A stretch of 20,468 nt of DNA, from the NCBI GenBank assembly GCA_021324035.1, contig JAJPJU010000139.1, forward strand, positions 1-20,468, written 5' to 3'. Below are positions 1 through 7,519 of this stretch, one piece after another (positions within the stretch are counted from its first letter, which is position 1; every line of letters begins with the position of its first letter). The stretch comes from Spartobacteria bacterium. GTDB taxonomy: Bacteria; Verrucomicrobiota; Verrucomicrobiia; Chthoniobacterales; UBA10450. The translations under genes and the position numbers were made by a program. The notes below the pieces were generated by a model. It was not told the origin of the DNA and ran no database searches. It worked only from the letters and a program-made list of their open reading frames with translations.

Positions 1-414
1 ACAACATTGATAGTGCCACTGCCCGCCCGCGACCGTTTGGGGCGTCAGTTTGAAAGCATGCTTGTCGCCGTTTTTCGTAATTCCATCGCCGATGATCACG
101 CATGAATCACTGATGGTCCGCGCGACAGTCAAAACTTTGAAATCACTCTGGGAAAGATCGCAAAGCGTGTTCAGGTCATACATCTTGTCTTCCACGAAAA
201 GAAAAGCGTGCTCGGAGTTGTCAGTCGTCGTCGAGGACCCGACGATCATGCCGGCGGCGTTGGTGCCATTACCCGCGACACTGTTGGCGGTGCTGGTGTT
301 TCCGCCAAGTGTTCCCAAATCGGTGACGGTGAATGTTGGCTCGGCGCTGACACGAACGAGCGCGGAGGCGAGAATGGCAACGACTGCACACGAGATCTTG
401 GCTTGTTTGTTCAT
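1..414 (-). CDS. Extracellular HAF-repeat protein, N-terminal part (runs off the left edge)
   Basis: An open frame of 138 codons begins at an ATG (414-412) and continues past the window edge with no stop. The first ~25 residues (MNKQAKISCAVVAILASALV..) look like a Sec signal peptide ending near VSA. The mature part carries two copies of the HAF pattern: DLGTLGG at about residues 33-39, then HAFLF followed by YDLNTL around residues 90-103, and HAFKLTP close to the edge. This is typical of the 'probable extracellular repeat, HAF family' proteins, a set of secreted beta-rich repeat proteins of unknown function common in soil Verrucomicrobia and Proteobacteria. The frame was read directly on the minus strand. 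No Shine-Dalgarno precedes the ATG. The number of repeats and the C-terminus cannot be known from here. Confidence 0.8.
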   Translation of the reverse strand, partial: MNKQAKISCAVVAILASALVRVSAEPTFTVTDLGTLGGNTSTANSVAGNGTNAAGMIVGSSTTTDNSEHAFLFVEDKMYDLNTLCDLSQSDFKVLTVARTISDSCVIIGDGITKNGDKHAFKLTPQTVAGGQWHYQCC

Positions 415-560
415 GGGAGCGTGGTTATTGCAGCGAACCTCCGGTTAGCGAAAAACGCCTTCGCGGACAAGCACGAATGTGAGAAATCAAACGCGGCCGA
501 AATGGGCGTGAACAAAACAGCGAAGCCGGCCGAATGAAGCGCGGATGATTTAAACGCGGA

Positions 561-1448
561 TTATGGCCACGGTTTCTTCACCGGCATTTCGCTTTGCCCG
601 CTCGATTGTCCTTCAATCGACCACTTGAACGTCGCCTTGTCAGTTTTCGAATAGACGTCTGCCCAATCGTCGCGCGATACAGGATCTAACGCGACGGTGT
701 GCTCAGTGTGGTCGCCAGGTTCGACAAAAGCCATACCGGCTGGGAGCGTGAAAACACGCTCGAAAAGTTTCCCGGCCGATGTCTCGACGGTGAAGTTGAT
801 CGTCGGATATTCCATGCGATTTGGAGCGTTGATCCGATACGACAGTTGCGCGCTCCGATAATCGCGATCGCCTGGTGAACCGTGCGGGGGCTGGAATTTC
901 GTCAATGTCAGTTCGATTTTTGTCGGTCGAGAAACCGGAGATGGGGATGTTGTTGGGGTGGGTGTTTCGGCCGCTGATGGTGATGGAGAAGGCTTTGGTG
1001 TCGGTGTCGCTGTTGCAGTTGGTGACGGCGCAGATATTGGAGTCGGCGAGACACTTTCCGCCGGAGTGGAGGATAATTCAGGGGAAATTTCTTTTCGGGG
1101 CGACGGTGTAATCTGAGGTGTCGCGATGCTGCTCGGCGTCGGCGACTTTGTTGTTTTAGCCGGCTTCTCTGATGCTACGGGCGATTTGCGCGTCGATGCC
1201 GAAGACTTTGGTTTCGGGGTGAGACTCGCCTTTGGGGTGGGAGATGGCGCACTGTGATCGACGCCGAGGTGAGTATTACGGCCGACACCCGCCCCGGTCC
1301 TGGCCACGGTAGCCGACGGATTCGCGCGGGGCTTAAAATTAGAAAAAAAGGATTTCTTTGGCGTTGGAGTTGGCGTCGGGGCGGCCCGGAGCGACACGGC
1401 CGCAAAAAGGAGAACAATTGGTATTGGAGAAAAAATTCTTCGGGACAT
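561..1448 (-). CDS. Secreted Pro/Thr/Ser-rich protein with an unrecognised C-terminal domain
   Basis: The frame stays open upstream to 1661, but I place the start at the ATG at 1448 because it is followed at once by a signal peptide (MSRRIFSPIPIVLLFAAVSLRAA). Mature residues 24-173 are low complexity, dominated by TP, SP and PTPTP runs with Lys and Ala, like a cell-wall or periplasm-spanning linker. Residues ~174-295 form a compact domain rich in alternating hydrophobics (ELTLTKFQPP.., YPTINFTVET..) that suggests a beta fold; I do not recognise the family. The protein would be 295 aa and exported, with no membrane anchor or lipobox seen. It is divergent from rplI across 145 nt. A GTG at codons upstream (VLKIEQSWLM) is a possible alternative start but would bury the signal peptide. 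Confidence 0.7.
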   Translation of the reverse strand: MSRRIFSPIPIVLLFAAVSLRAAPTPTPTPKKSFFSNFKPRANPSATVARTGAGVGRNTHLGVDHSAPSPTPKASLTPKPKSSASTRKSPVASEKPAKTTKSPTPSSIATPQITPSPRKEISPELSSTPAESVSPTPISAPSPTATATPTPKPSPSPSAAETPTPTTSPSPVSRPTKIELTLTKFQPPHGSPGDRDYRSAQLSYRINAPNRMEYPTINFTVETSAGKLFERVFTLPAGMAFVEPGDHTEHTVALDPVSRDDWADVYSKTDKATFKWSIEGQSSGQSEMPVKKPWP

Positions 1449-1536
1449 AAGCCAGCTTTGCTCAATTTTTAGCACCTTCGTCCGTTCGAGCAATGGGTAA
1501 CCCCTGTGGCAACAACTTGAGAAAATTTCGTTCATG

Positions 1537-1566
1537 TTGACAGACCATGCATGCGCTGCTTTCATA
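1537..1566 (+). promoter_or_regulatory. Candidate sigma-70-like promoter for rplI-dnaB
   Basis: A perfect TTGACA (1537-1542) is followed after 18 nt by TTCATA (1561-1566), a weak -10, about 28 nt ahead of the rplI ATG. Only the -35 is convincing. A 14-bp perfect palindrome TTCGCGCGCGCGAA (1571-1584) lies between this and the start codon and would sit in the mRNA leader. Confidence 0.3.
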
Positions 1567-1593
1567 CGGGTTCGCGCGCGCGAAATTTTCGAT

Positions 1594-2145
1594 ATGCCAA
1601 CGACCGAAGTTATTTTAACCGACAACGTGCCCGGCCTCGGCGCTGAGGCCGACGTGGTCAAGGTGCGCCGCGGCTATGCCCGCAATTACCTGCTTCCGCA
1701 GAAGAAAGCCTACGAGGTAACCCCGACGGCGTTGCGCCAGCTCGACAATTTGAAAAAGAAGCGCGCGGAACGCGAAGCCGGCGAACTGAACGACGCGGAA
1801 GAGCTTTCCCGCAAGATCGGCAAAGCCCATCTTGTGTTCACGTTGGCAACCGGCGAATCCGGCAAAGCATTCGGATCGATCACGGCCCAGGATATTGTTA
1901 ACCGGATGAAAAACGAGCTCGGGCTGGACATCGATCGGCACAGAATCGTCCTCGAGCGTCCGATTAAGGACACCGGCGAACACGAAGTCGCGATCAAGCT
2001 GCATCACGACGTGACGGCTCAATTCAGATTTGATGTAAAATCAGCAGAGGCGCGCAAAACGGAAGCGGAGCCGACGGGCGAGCATCCGAAAAAAGAGCGC
2101 CGCGGATTTTTCCGCAGACCCAAGGAAGAGAAAAAAGAAGAGTAA
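1594..2145 (+). CDS. rplI: 50S ribosomal protein L9 with a charged C-terminal extension
   Basis: L9 binds domain V of 23S rRNA near the L1 stalk and helps maintain reading frame. The start is placed at ATG 1594 (MPTTEVILTD..), where L9 homology begins, although the frame is open from 1534. The N-terminal rRNA-binding domain has the L9 signature (GLGAEADVVKVRRGYARNYL, residues 14-33). It is followed by the Lys/Glu-rich connecting helix (~50-75) and the C-terminal domain (~78-150). The protein is 183 aa, about 30 residues longer than the usual ~150; residues 151-183 are an extra Lys/Arg/Glu-rich tail. Usual neighbours rpsF, ssb and rpsR are absent upstream, where a divergent secreted-protein gene sits. 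dnaB follows after 3 nt, so the two are surely cotranscribed. Confidence 0.95.
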   Translation: MPTTEVILTDNVPGLGAEADVVKVRRGYARNYLLPQKKAYEVTPTALRQLDNLKKKRAEREAGELNDAEELSRKIGKAHLVFTLATGESGKAFGSITAQDIVNRMKNELGLDIDRHRIVLERPIKDTGEHEVAIKLHHDVTAQFRFDVKSAEARKTEAEPTGEHPKKERRGFFRRPKEEKKEE

Positions 2146-2148
2146 TTA

Positions 2149-3639
2149 ATGGCGACTCAACCATCCTCCGGGATAGGTCGAGAGCCTCGCAAGTCAGGAA
2201 ATGGCGCTGGCCGAGGCTCGGCGGCGCGAAGCGGAGAAAATGTTATTCCGATTCCGCGCACAGGTTCTGCGCAGGATATTCACCGGCCACCGCCTCACAG
2301 CGTCGAAGCTGAACAAGGTGTCCTCGGCTCAATGCTGATCTCACCACGCGATGCGATCGCGGAAGTCGTCGAAAAAATAACGGCCGATTATTTTTACGTT
2401 CCGGCGCATCAAACGATTTTCGATGCGCTGGTCGAGCTCTGGAACGCAGGCGCCGCAGTCGACCTGATCACATTCACCCAGAATCTGCGCGACCGGAACC
2501 TTCTCGAAACCGTAGGTGGCGCGGCGGCAATCACAAATCTGTTCACGTTCGTCCCGACGGCGGCAAACGTGGGGTATTACATCGAAATCGTTCGCGATAA
2601 GTACATTTTGCGCTCAATCATCGCCGCCGGAACCGAAAGTGTGCGGCGCGCCTACGAAGAACAGGACGAAGTCGGCAATCTTCTCGACGAAGTAGAACAG
2701 AGAATCTTTGCGGTCGGAGAAGATCGCTTTAAAGGCCAGATGCTTTCCATGAAGGACCAGGTCATGGAAGCGATCGAGTCGATCGAAAAACTTTACGAGC
2801 GAAAAGGCGGCATTACCGGCGTCTCCACGGGTTTCGTCGAGTTCGATCGGATGACCAGTGGAATGCATCCGTCGGAAATGATCGTGATCGCCGCGCGACC
2901 GAGCATGGGAAAAACCGCATTGGCCATGAACATCGCCGAGCACGTAGCAATTAACGAAAAGCTGCCAGTTGGGGTGTTTAGTTTGGAAATGAGCAGCCAG
3001 CAGCTCGTGCAACGGCTGCTTTGCTCGCGCGCCCGTGTGAACCTACAGAAAGTGCGCGACGGATTCCTTGGCGAACGCGATTTCCCGAGTCTGACGGCAG
3101 CCGCGTCGAAACTAGCCGAAGCAAAGATCTTTATCGACGACACCGCGAGCCTGACGATCCTGGAGTTGCGGGCAAAAGCACGCCGGCTCAAGGCGCAGCA
3201 GGATGTTCAGCTCATTATTATAGATTACTTACAGCTCCTGAGATCGACGTCCCGCCGCGCGCAGGACAACCGTCAGCTCGAGATCTCGGAAATCTCCGCC
3301 GGCCTGAAGGGATTGGCCAAAGAGTTGAAAATCCCCGTCATTGTGGTCGCCCAGCTGAACCGGCAACCCGAGCAACGCGCGGGCGGTAAGCCGCGGCTGA
3401 GCGATTTGCGTGAATCCGGCTCCATCGAGCAGGACGCGGATTTGGTGGGCCTCCTGGTCCGGCCAGAGATCTACGAGGAGGACGAAGAGGCTCGCGCAGA
3501 GAAATCGGGCGAAGCCGAATTGATTATCGCGAAACAACGAAACGGTCCAGTCGGTGAAATCCCTCTGACTTTCCTGAAAGAATTCACCCGGTTCGAAGAT
3601 CGCGCCCGCAACGTTACCGAGCCGGAAGAAGCGTTTTAG
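2149..3639 (+). CDS. dnaB: Replicative DNA helicase DnaB
   Basis: This is the hexameric 5'-3' helicase of the replication fork. The protein is 496 aa, slightly longer than usual (~450-470) because of a disordered Gly/Ser/Arg-rich N-terminal tail (residues 1-45). The primase-interacting N-terminal domain starts at PPPHSVEAEQGVLG (~48-60). The RecA-like domain has Walker A ARPSMGKT (249-256), the following FSLEMS motif (277-282), Walker B LIIIDYLQLL (355-364), AQLNR (401-405) and the loop RESGSIEQDAD (421-431). It contains no intein. It starts 3 nt after the rplI stop (TAATTAATG), with only a weak purine-rich stretch upstream. Its TAG stop lies at the left edge of a palindromic element shared with the convergent tkt gene. 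Confidence 0.97.
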   Translation: MATQPSSGIGREPRKSGNGAGRGSAARSGENVIPIPRTGSAQDIHRPPPHSVEAEQGVLGSMLISPRDAIAEVVEKITADYFYVPAHQTIFDALVELWNAGAAVDLITFTQNLRDRNLLETVGGAAAITNLFTFVPTAANVGYYIEIVRDKYILRSIIAAGTESVRRAYEEQDEVGNLLDEVEQRIFAVGEDRFKGQMLSMKDQVMEAIESIEKLYERKGGITGVSTGFVEFDRMTSGMHPSEMIVIAARPSMGKTALAMNIAEHVAINEKLPVGVFSLEMSSQQLVQRLLCSRARVNLQKVRDGFLGERDFPSLTAAASKLAEAKIFIDDTASLTILELRAKARRLKAQQDVQLIIIDYLQLLRSTSRRAQDNRQLEISEISAGLKGLAKELKIPVIVVAQLNRQPEQRAGGKPRLSDLRESGSIEQDADLVGLLVRPEIYEEDEEARAEKSGEAELIIAKQRNGPVGEIPLTFLKEFTRFEDRARNVTEPEEAF

Positions 3640-3691
3640 GTAGCTGCGATTGACCTCAATCGCCATGGCGGTTCGGTGAACCGCCGCTACC
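3639..3691. repeat. Compound palindrome (three-way-junction element) between dnaB and tkt
   Basis: The 53-nt sequence folds into an outer stem, GGTAGC (3639-3644) with GCTACC (3686-3691), enclosing two side-by-side perfect hairpins. Hairpin 1 is GCGATTGA (3646-3653) with TCAATCGC (3656-3663). Hairpin 2 is GGCGGTTC (3667-3674), loop GGT, GAACCGCC (3678-3685). The element fills the whole gap between the convergent genes, and its right outer stem contains the TAG stop of tkt (3689-3687). It lacks a T-tract, so it is not a textbook intrinsic terminator, though it could act as a bidirectional one or stabilise both mRNAs. The architecture resembles REP/BIME-type intergenic palindromes. Confidence 0.8.
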
Positions 3692-5675
3692 TCAGCGATT
3701 TAGCCGCTTCGACGACGTGTTTCGCGTCGATGCCGAATTCCTTCATCACTTCCGGACCCGGCGCGCTCAGACCGAACCGATGAAGGCCGATGACCTTTCC
3801 ATCGAGTCCAACGAATTCATACCAGACGTCTGGCACGCCCGCTTCGATGGCGACACGTTTGCGGCATGAGGCAGGCAAAACCTCCTCGCGATATTTCTCC
3901 GGCTGCCGCCTGAACCGCTCGAAGCACGGCATCGACACAACGCGGACGCCATCGCCCAACTCCTTCGCCGCAGCCAAGGCATGCTGCAGCTCGCTGCCGC
4001 ACGACATTATAATTAGATCGAGTTTGCCGTTTTCTTTCTTCGCGATGTAGCCCCCGCGCAGAACGCCTTCGCGACGCAGTTTTACATCCAGATCATTGAG
4101 GATCGGAACGACCTGGCGGGTCAGGGCCAGGAATGTTGGACCGTCTATGTGCTCCATCGCAGCCGCGAAAGCGCCGGCTGTTTCTTCCGGGTCGGCGGGG
4201 CGAATTACGTCGATCTGCGGCATTATTCGAACGCTGCTGATCGTTTCAATTGGTTGATGGGTCGGCCCATCTTCGCCAACGCCGATTGAATCGTGAGTGA
4301 AAATGTAAGTGTTCGGCAACTTCGACAAGGCCGCGAGGCGGATGGAAGCGCGGCAGTAATCCGTGAACACGGTAAACGTCGCTCCCGACGCACGGAAAAT
4401 TCCGTGATACGAAATCCCGTTCATGATCGCACACATGCCGTGTTCGCGAATTCCAAAATGGATGTTGCGGCCGCCGGGCGTGTTCCTGGTGAAATCGCCG
4501 CCGTCTTTGATGTAATTCAACGTCGACCCGTGCAGATCGGCGCTGCCGCTCATGAGCAACGGAACCGCCTGAGCGATCGGCTGAAGCGCTTCGCTGCCCG
4601 CTTTTCGGGTCGCCAGCTTTGAATCCTTCGGAAATTCCGGAATCTTCGACAACAGATCGCCGGGGACTCTCCGCTCAATTCCGTCCTCCAGAACCTTCGC
4701 CTTGTCAGGATTCTTCTTTTGCCAATCCGTGTAGGTCTTTTCCCATCGATCGTACTCGGCGAGGAGGTCTTTCTTGTGAGCCGCAAAATAATCGTAGGTT
4801 TCTTTCGAGACATAATAATGCTCGTCCGGCAGGCCGAGAGCTTTCCGGTCGGCATCGACATATTTCGCGCCGGCTTCGCCATGCGCTTTGTAAGTTCCTT
4901 CAACCTCGGGGATCCCCTTTCCGATCAAGGTGTGGGCGATGATCAACTTCGGCTTACCGTTGTTGTTCTCTTTCGCGTTGTTCAGGGCGTCCAGGAATGC
5001 CTGCATGTCCTGGCCGTTGATTGTCTGAACGTCAAAACCATAGGCCTTGAATCGCATCGCAGTATCTTCGCTCTGACTGGCGGTGGCCGGAGCGTCGAGC
5101 GTGACCGCGTTGGAATCGTAAATCAGAATCAAATTATCGAGACCGAAATGGCCGGCGAAGGCGCTCGCTTCGGCGGCAACGCCTTCCTGCATGCAACCGT
5201 CGCCCGCCAGACAAATGCAATGTTGATCAAAGATTCGATGCTCGGGAGTATTGAATCGTTCGGCCGCCATTTTCATGGCAACCGCGATTCCGGTAGCGTT
5301 GCCAATACCCTGACCCAGCGGCCCCGTCGTACACTCCACTCCCGGCGTTTCAAAAAATTCCGGATGTCCCGGCGTTTTCGAATGGAGCTGTCGAAAACGC
5401 TTTATCTCCGCCATCGGCAAATCGTAGCCGCTGATGTGCAGCCAGGCGTAAAGGAACATCGAACCGTGACCGGCCGAGAGAACGAAATAATCGCGTCCAA
5501 TCCACCTCGGCTTGTCCGGATTACACTTGAGTGCGTAACCATAAAGAACTGCACCCATTTCGGCGCAGCCCAAAGGCAGCCCAAGATGTCCCGATTGGGA
5601 AGCTTGTACGGCATCCATGGCGAGGCCGCGCGCTTCGGTGGCGGCGCGGGAAAGAGCTTCAATATTCAGACTCAT
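3687..5675 (-). CDS. tkt: Transketolase
   Basis: This thiamine-diphosphate enzyme of the non-oxidative pentose phosphate pathway transfers two-carbon ketol units between sugar phosphates in the cytosol. Length (662 aa) is normal. Visible motifs are the N-terminal SGHLGLPLG (28-36), AGHGSM (68-73), TTGPLGQG (116-123), the ThDP/metal motif GDG (158-160) through DSN (187-189), the catalytic Glu in GIREHGM (E411), and the transketolase signature GEDGPTHQP (467-475). The C-terminal domain is complete. It is a single-gene unit, convergent with dnaB and divergent from rsmA over 215 nt. The ATG at 5675 is the only good start (MSLNIEALSRAATEARG); no Shine-Dalgarno is visible. Confidence 0.96.
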   Translation of the reverse strand: MSLNIEALSRAATEARGLAMDAVQASQSGHLGLPLGCAEMGAVLYGYALKCNPDKPRWIGRDYFVLSAGHGSMFLYAWLHISGYDLPMAEIKRFRQLHSKTPGHPEFFETPGVECTTGPLGQGIGNATGIAVAMKMAAERFNTPEHRIFDQHCICLAGDGCMQEGVAAEASAFAGHFGLDNLILIYDSNAVTLDAPATASQSEDTAMRFKAYGFDVQTINGQDMQAFLDALNNAKENNNGKPKLIIAHTLIGKGIPEVEGTYKAHGEAGAKYVDADRKALGLPDEHYYVSKETYDYFAAHKKDLLAEYDRWEKTYTDWQKKNPDKAKVLEDGIERRVPGDLLSKIPEFPKDSKLATRKAGSEALQPIAQAVPLLMSGSADLHGSTLNYIKDGGDFTRNTPGGRNIHFGIREHGMCAIMNGISYHGIFRASGATFTVFTDYCRASIRLAALSKLPNTYIFTHDSIGVGEDGPTHQPIETISSVRIMPQIDVIRPADPEETAGAFAAAMEHIDGPTFLALTRQVVPILNDLDVKLRREGVLRGGYIAKKENGKLDLIIMSCGSELQHALAAAKELGDGVRVVSMPCFERFRRQPEKYREEVLPASCRKRVAIEAGVPDVWYEFVGLDGKVIGLHRFGLSAPGPEVMKEFGIDAKHVVEAAKSLR

Positions 5676-5793
5676 GAGGACGAATTACTTTATGGTTTTG
5701 GACTGCAGATTACGCAATCTCTTTCCCAAATATCGGCCAAGCAGACCATATTGGGGCCCTCAATCGGTCCCGGTCCTGTAATGTTGAATAACT

Positions 5794-5846
5794 TGTGAAT
5801 AAAAACCTCCAAAAGGGCCATTTTGTTCACAGCCTTTTGTGAATAA
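5794..5846. promoter_or_regulatory. DnaA-box-like cluster in the tkt/rsmA intergenic region
   Basis: TGTGAATAA occurs at 5794-5802 and again at 5838-5846 in the same orientation, 44 nt apart. Its complement TTATTCACA fits the relaxed DnaA box TTWTNCACA exactly. A third near match, TTGTTCACA (one mismatch), lies on the other strand at 5823-5831. Its TTCACA pairs with the TGTGAA of the right box as an inverted repeat with a 6-nt spacer. The surrounding 60 nt is AT-richer than the window. The region could be a regulatory site for rsmA/tkt, or part of an unwinding or origin-like region. Binding is inferred only from pattern. Confidence 0.35.
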
Positions 5847-5890
5847 TCACTTAATTTTCCAGCTCCCAGTGCCTACTTTGTCCTGACTCG

Positions 5891-7228
5891 ATGAAGCTCT
5901 CTGAAATCCCCGCGCTTCTTCGTGAGATCGGTGTTTCTCCGGTGAAAAGCCTCGGGCAAAATTTCCTGCACGATCGCAATCTCGCCCGGTGGATTGTCGA
6001 TCAAGCAAGTATCGCAGGAGATGACTACATCGTCGAAATTGGGCCTGGGCTGGGCGTCCTAACCGAATTTGCATTGGAAAAAGGCGCCCGGGTTCTCGCA
6101 ATCGAGAAAGACAAACGTCTTGTTCAATTTTTACGGGAAAGATTCACGAATCAAAACGTCGAAATTATCCACGCTGACGCGAGCGAGTTCGACGTGCGGA
6201 CCTTGTATGCGCAATCGCGGGTAAAGTTAATTGGAAATCTTCCGTATTACATTTCGAGTCAGCTGTTGATAAAATTCCTTGAATACCCTAGTCCTATCTC
6301 GTTGTGGTTGTTGATGTTACAAAAGGAGCTCGCCGCGCGCCTCGGCGCAACGCCGCGCACAAGCGATTACGGCGCGCTTACTTTGCAAATTCAATTTCAT
6401 TATCGCGTCGAATATTTGCGCACGGTTTCTCAGAACGTTTTTCTTCCCAAGCCCGACGTCGACTCAGCGATTGTGCGTCTGACACCACGGGCTGAGCGCG
6501 AGTTACCTGCGTGCGATTACGCGGTTTTCGAGAAGCTGGTTCGGCGCGGTTTCTCTCAACGGCGCAAGCAACTTGGCAAACTACTTCGGCAAGAAGGCGC
6601 AGACTGGGAGAGGATCGTCACTACGCTTGGACTTAATCCATGGGCGCGAGCGGAGGAACTCTCGCTTGAACAATGGATTGCTCTCACAAACTGCGTCGCC
6701 CCGGTAGACCCCGGGAAAGACAATATTGAGCCCGAAGAACAGTTCCAAGTCGTTGACGAGCGGGACACTGCGGTGGGGTCGGCGCCTCGCAGCCAGGTGC
6801 ATGCGAATAACTTGCTCCATCGGGCCGTTCACATCCTTATTTTCAACTCCCAAGGGGAGGTTTTCCTTCAATTACGCTCCCGCTGGAAAGACCGGCACCC
6901 GATACAGTGGGATTCGAGCGCTGCCGGCCACGTAGACGCCGGGGAGACATACGATCAGACGGCTGATCGCGAACTGGAGGAAGAACTAGGCGTAGAAACG
7001 ACGCTCGAAAAGGTCGCGAAATTGCCGGCCTCAGATCGGACAGGCCTGGAGTTCATTTGTCTCTATCAAGGGCGGTACGATGGTACGATGCGATTGAACC
7101 GCACCGAAATCGAAGCGGGTCGTTATTTTCCGCCATCAGTTATCGACGATTGGATGGCAGCACGACCGAACGAGTTCGCGCCCGGCTTCGTGGAATGTTG
7201 GAAGGTCTGGCGCGAAAAAAGTTCCTAA
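5891..7228 (+). CDS. rsmA: RsmA 16S rRNA dimethyladenosine methyltransferase fused to a NUDIX hydrolase
   Basis: Residues 1-~268 are a complete RsmA/KsgA, which dimethylates A1518 and A1519 of 16S rRNA (E. coli numbering) in late 30S assembly. It shows KSLGQNFLHD (19-28), SAM motif I EIGPGLG (49-55), the acidic IEKD (71-74), catalytic NLPY (116-119), and the C-terminal helical domain with FSQRRKQL (221-228). Residues ~282-445 are a NUDIX domain opening with a VVDERD..GSAPRS stretch like IDI/YfcD-type Nudix proteins. It has an intact Nudix box GX5EX7REUXEEXGU at 346-368. The frame is uninterrupted through a short linker (~269-282), so this is a true 445-aa fusion rather than two genes. The NUDIX substrate is unknown. 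Start ATG 5891 matches the RsmA N-terminus; no Shine-Dalgarno is present. The stop TAA overlaps the stop of the convergent next gene. Confidence 0.93.
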   Translation: MKLSEIPALLREIGVSPVKSLGQNFLHDRNLARWIVDQASIAGDDYIVEIGPGLGVLTEFALEKGARVLAIEKDKRLVQFLRERFTNQNVEIIHADASEFDVRTLYAQSRVKLIGNLPYYISSQLLIKFLEYPSPISLWLLMLQKELAARLGATPRTSDYGALTLQIQFHYRVEYLRTVSQNVFLPKPDVDSAIVRLTPRAERELPACDYAVFEKLVRRGFSQRRKQLGKLLRQEGADWERIVTTLGLNPWARAEELSLEQWIALTNCVAPVDPGKDNIEPEEQFQVVDERDTAVGSAPRSQVHANNLLHRAVHILIFNSQGEVFLQLRSRWKDRHPIQWDSSAAGHVDAGETYDQTADRELEEELGVETTLEKVAKLPASDRTGLEFICLYQGRYDGTMRLNRTEIEAGRYFPPSVIDDWMAARPNEFAPGFVECWKVWREKSS

Positions 7229-7482
7229 CGCCGGCGGCGCCGACGAGATGCCGGCTTGGCGCCCCGTTTCGGAGCGCGCCCCATCGCTGAGCGTTTGAAT
7301 TTTCGCGCTGCACGCCGGGCGCCTTCTTTGCCGCCGTACAGCGAATCGCTAAACATTCTCGTCACCGCAGTTTTCCCGCGCAAAAAATGCACCTGGAAGC
7401 CATGGGTTTGTTTCTTCGCGCGCGCCCTGGTATCGATGCGGCGAATGTTTGGTTCAGAATCAGGATTAGATCGTCTTCTCAT
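7225..7482 (-). CDS. Small basic protein with an AP2-like YGGK motif
   Basis: The product is 85 aa and very Arg/Lys-rich. The core HGFQVHFLRG (27-36) followed by FSDSLYGGKEGARRAA (44-59) has the pattern of the bacterial AP2/integrase-type DNA-binding fold: a short beta-sheet with conserved Gly/Arg, then the 'FsDsxYGGKxxAxxAA' helix. The N-terminus (NPDSEPNIRRID) and an Arg-only C-terminal tail flank it. Function is probably nucleic-acid binding, but I cannot name a partner or target. The ATG is preceded by AGGCAGGGCAA, one of the few purine-rich leaders in this window. The gene converges on rsmA with a 4-bp overlap (CTAA at 7225-7228 provides both stops). Confidence 0.72.
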   Translation of the reverse strand: MRRRSNPDSEPNIRRIDTRARAKKQTHGFQVHFLRGKTAVTRMFSDSLYGGKEGARRAARKFKRSAMGRAPKRGAKPASRRRRRR

Positions 7483-7519
7483 TTGCCCTGCCTAACAGGT
7501 ACGTAAAACAGCGCGAGAA

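Noticed and set aside
50..537. Two plus-strand frames at the left edge
   Set aside because: They lie opposite the HAF-repeat protein, whose signal peptide and repeat motifs on the minus strand explain the sequence.
1000..1330. GGTGTCGG-like nucleotide repetition that might suggest a tandem DNA repeat
   Set aside because: It is the coding image of the Thr-Pro/Ser-Pro low-complexity linker; units are irregular at the DNA level.
1571..1584. 14-bp palindrome TTCGCGCGCGCGAA before rplI as an operator
   Set aside because: It is a simple CG alternation in a GC-rich leader; no second copy or known regulator site was found.
4719..5798. Long plus-strand open frame (359 codons) inside tkt
   Set aside because: It is antisense to a complete transketolase with all motifs; its translation is Arg-rich, without recognisable domains, and typical of the mirror frame of GC-rich genes.
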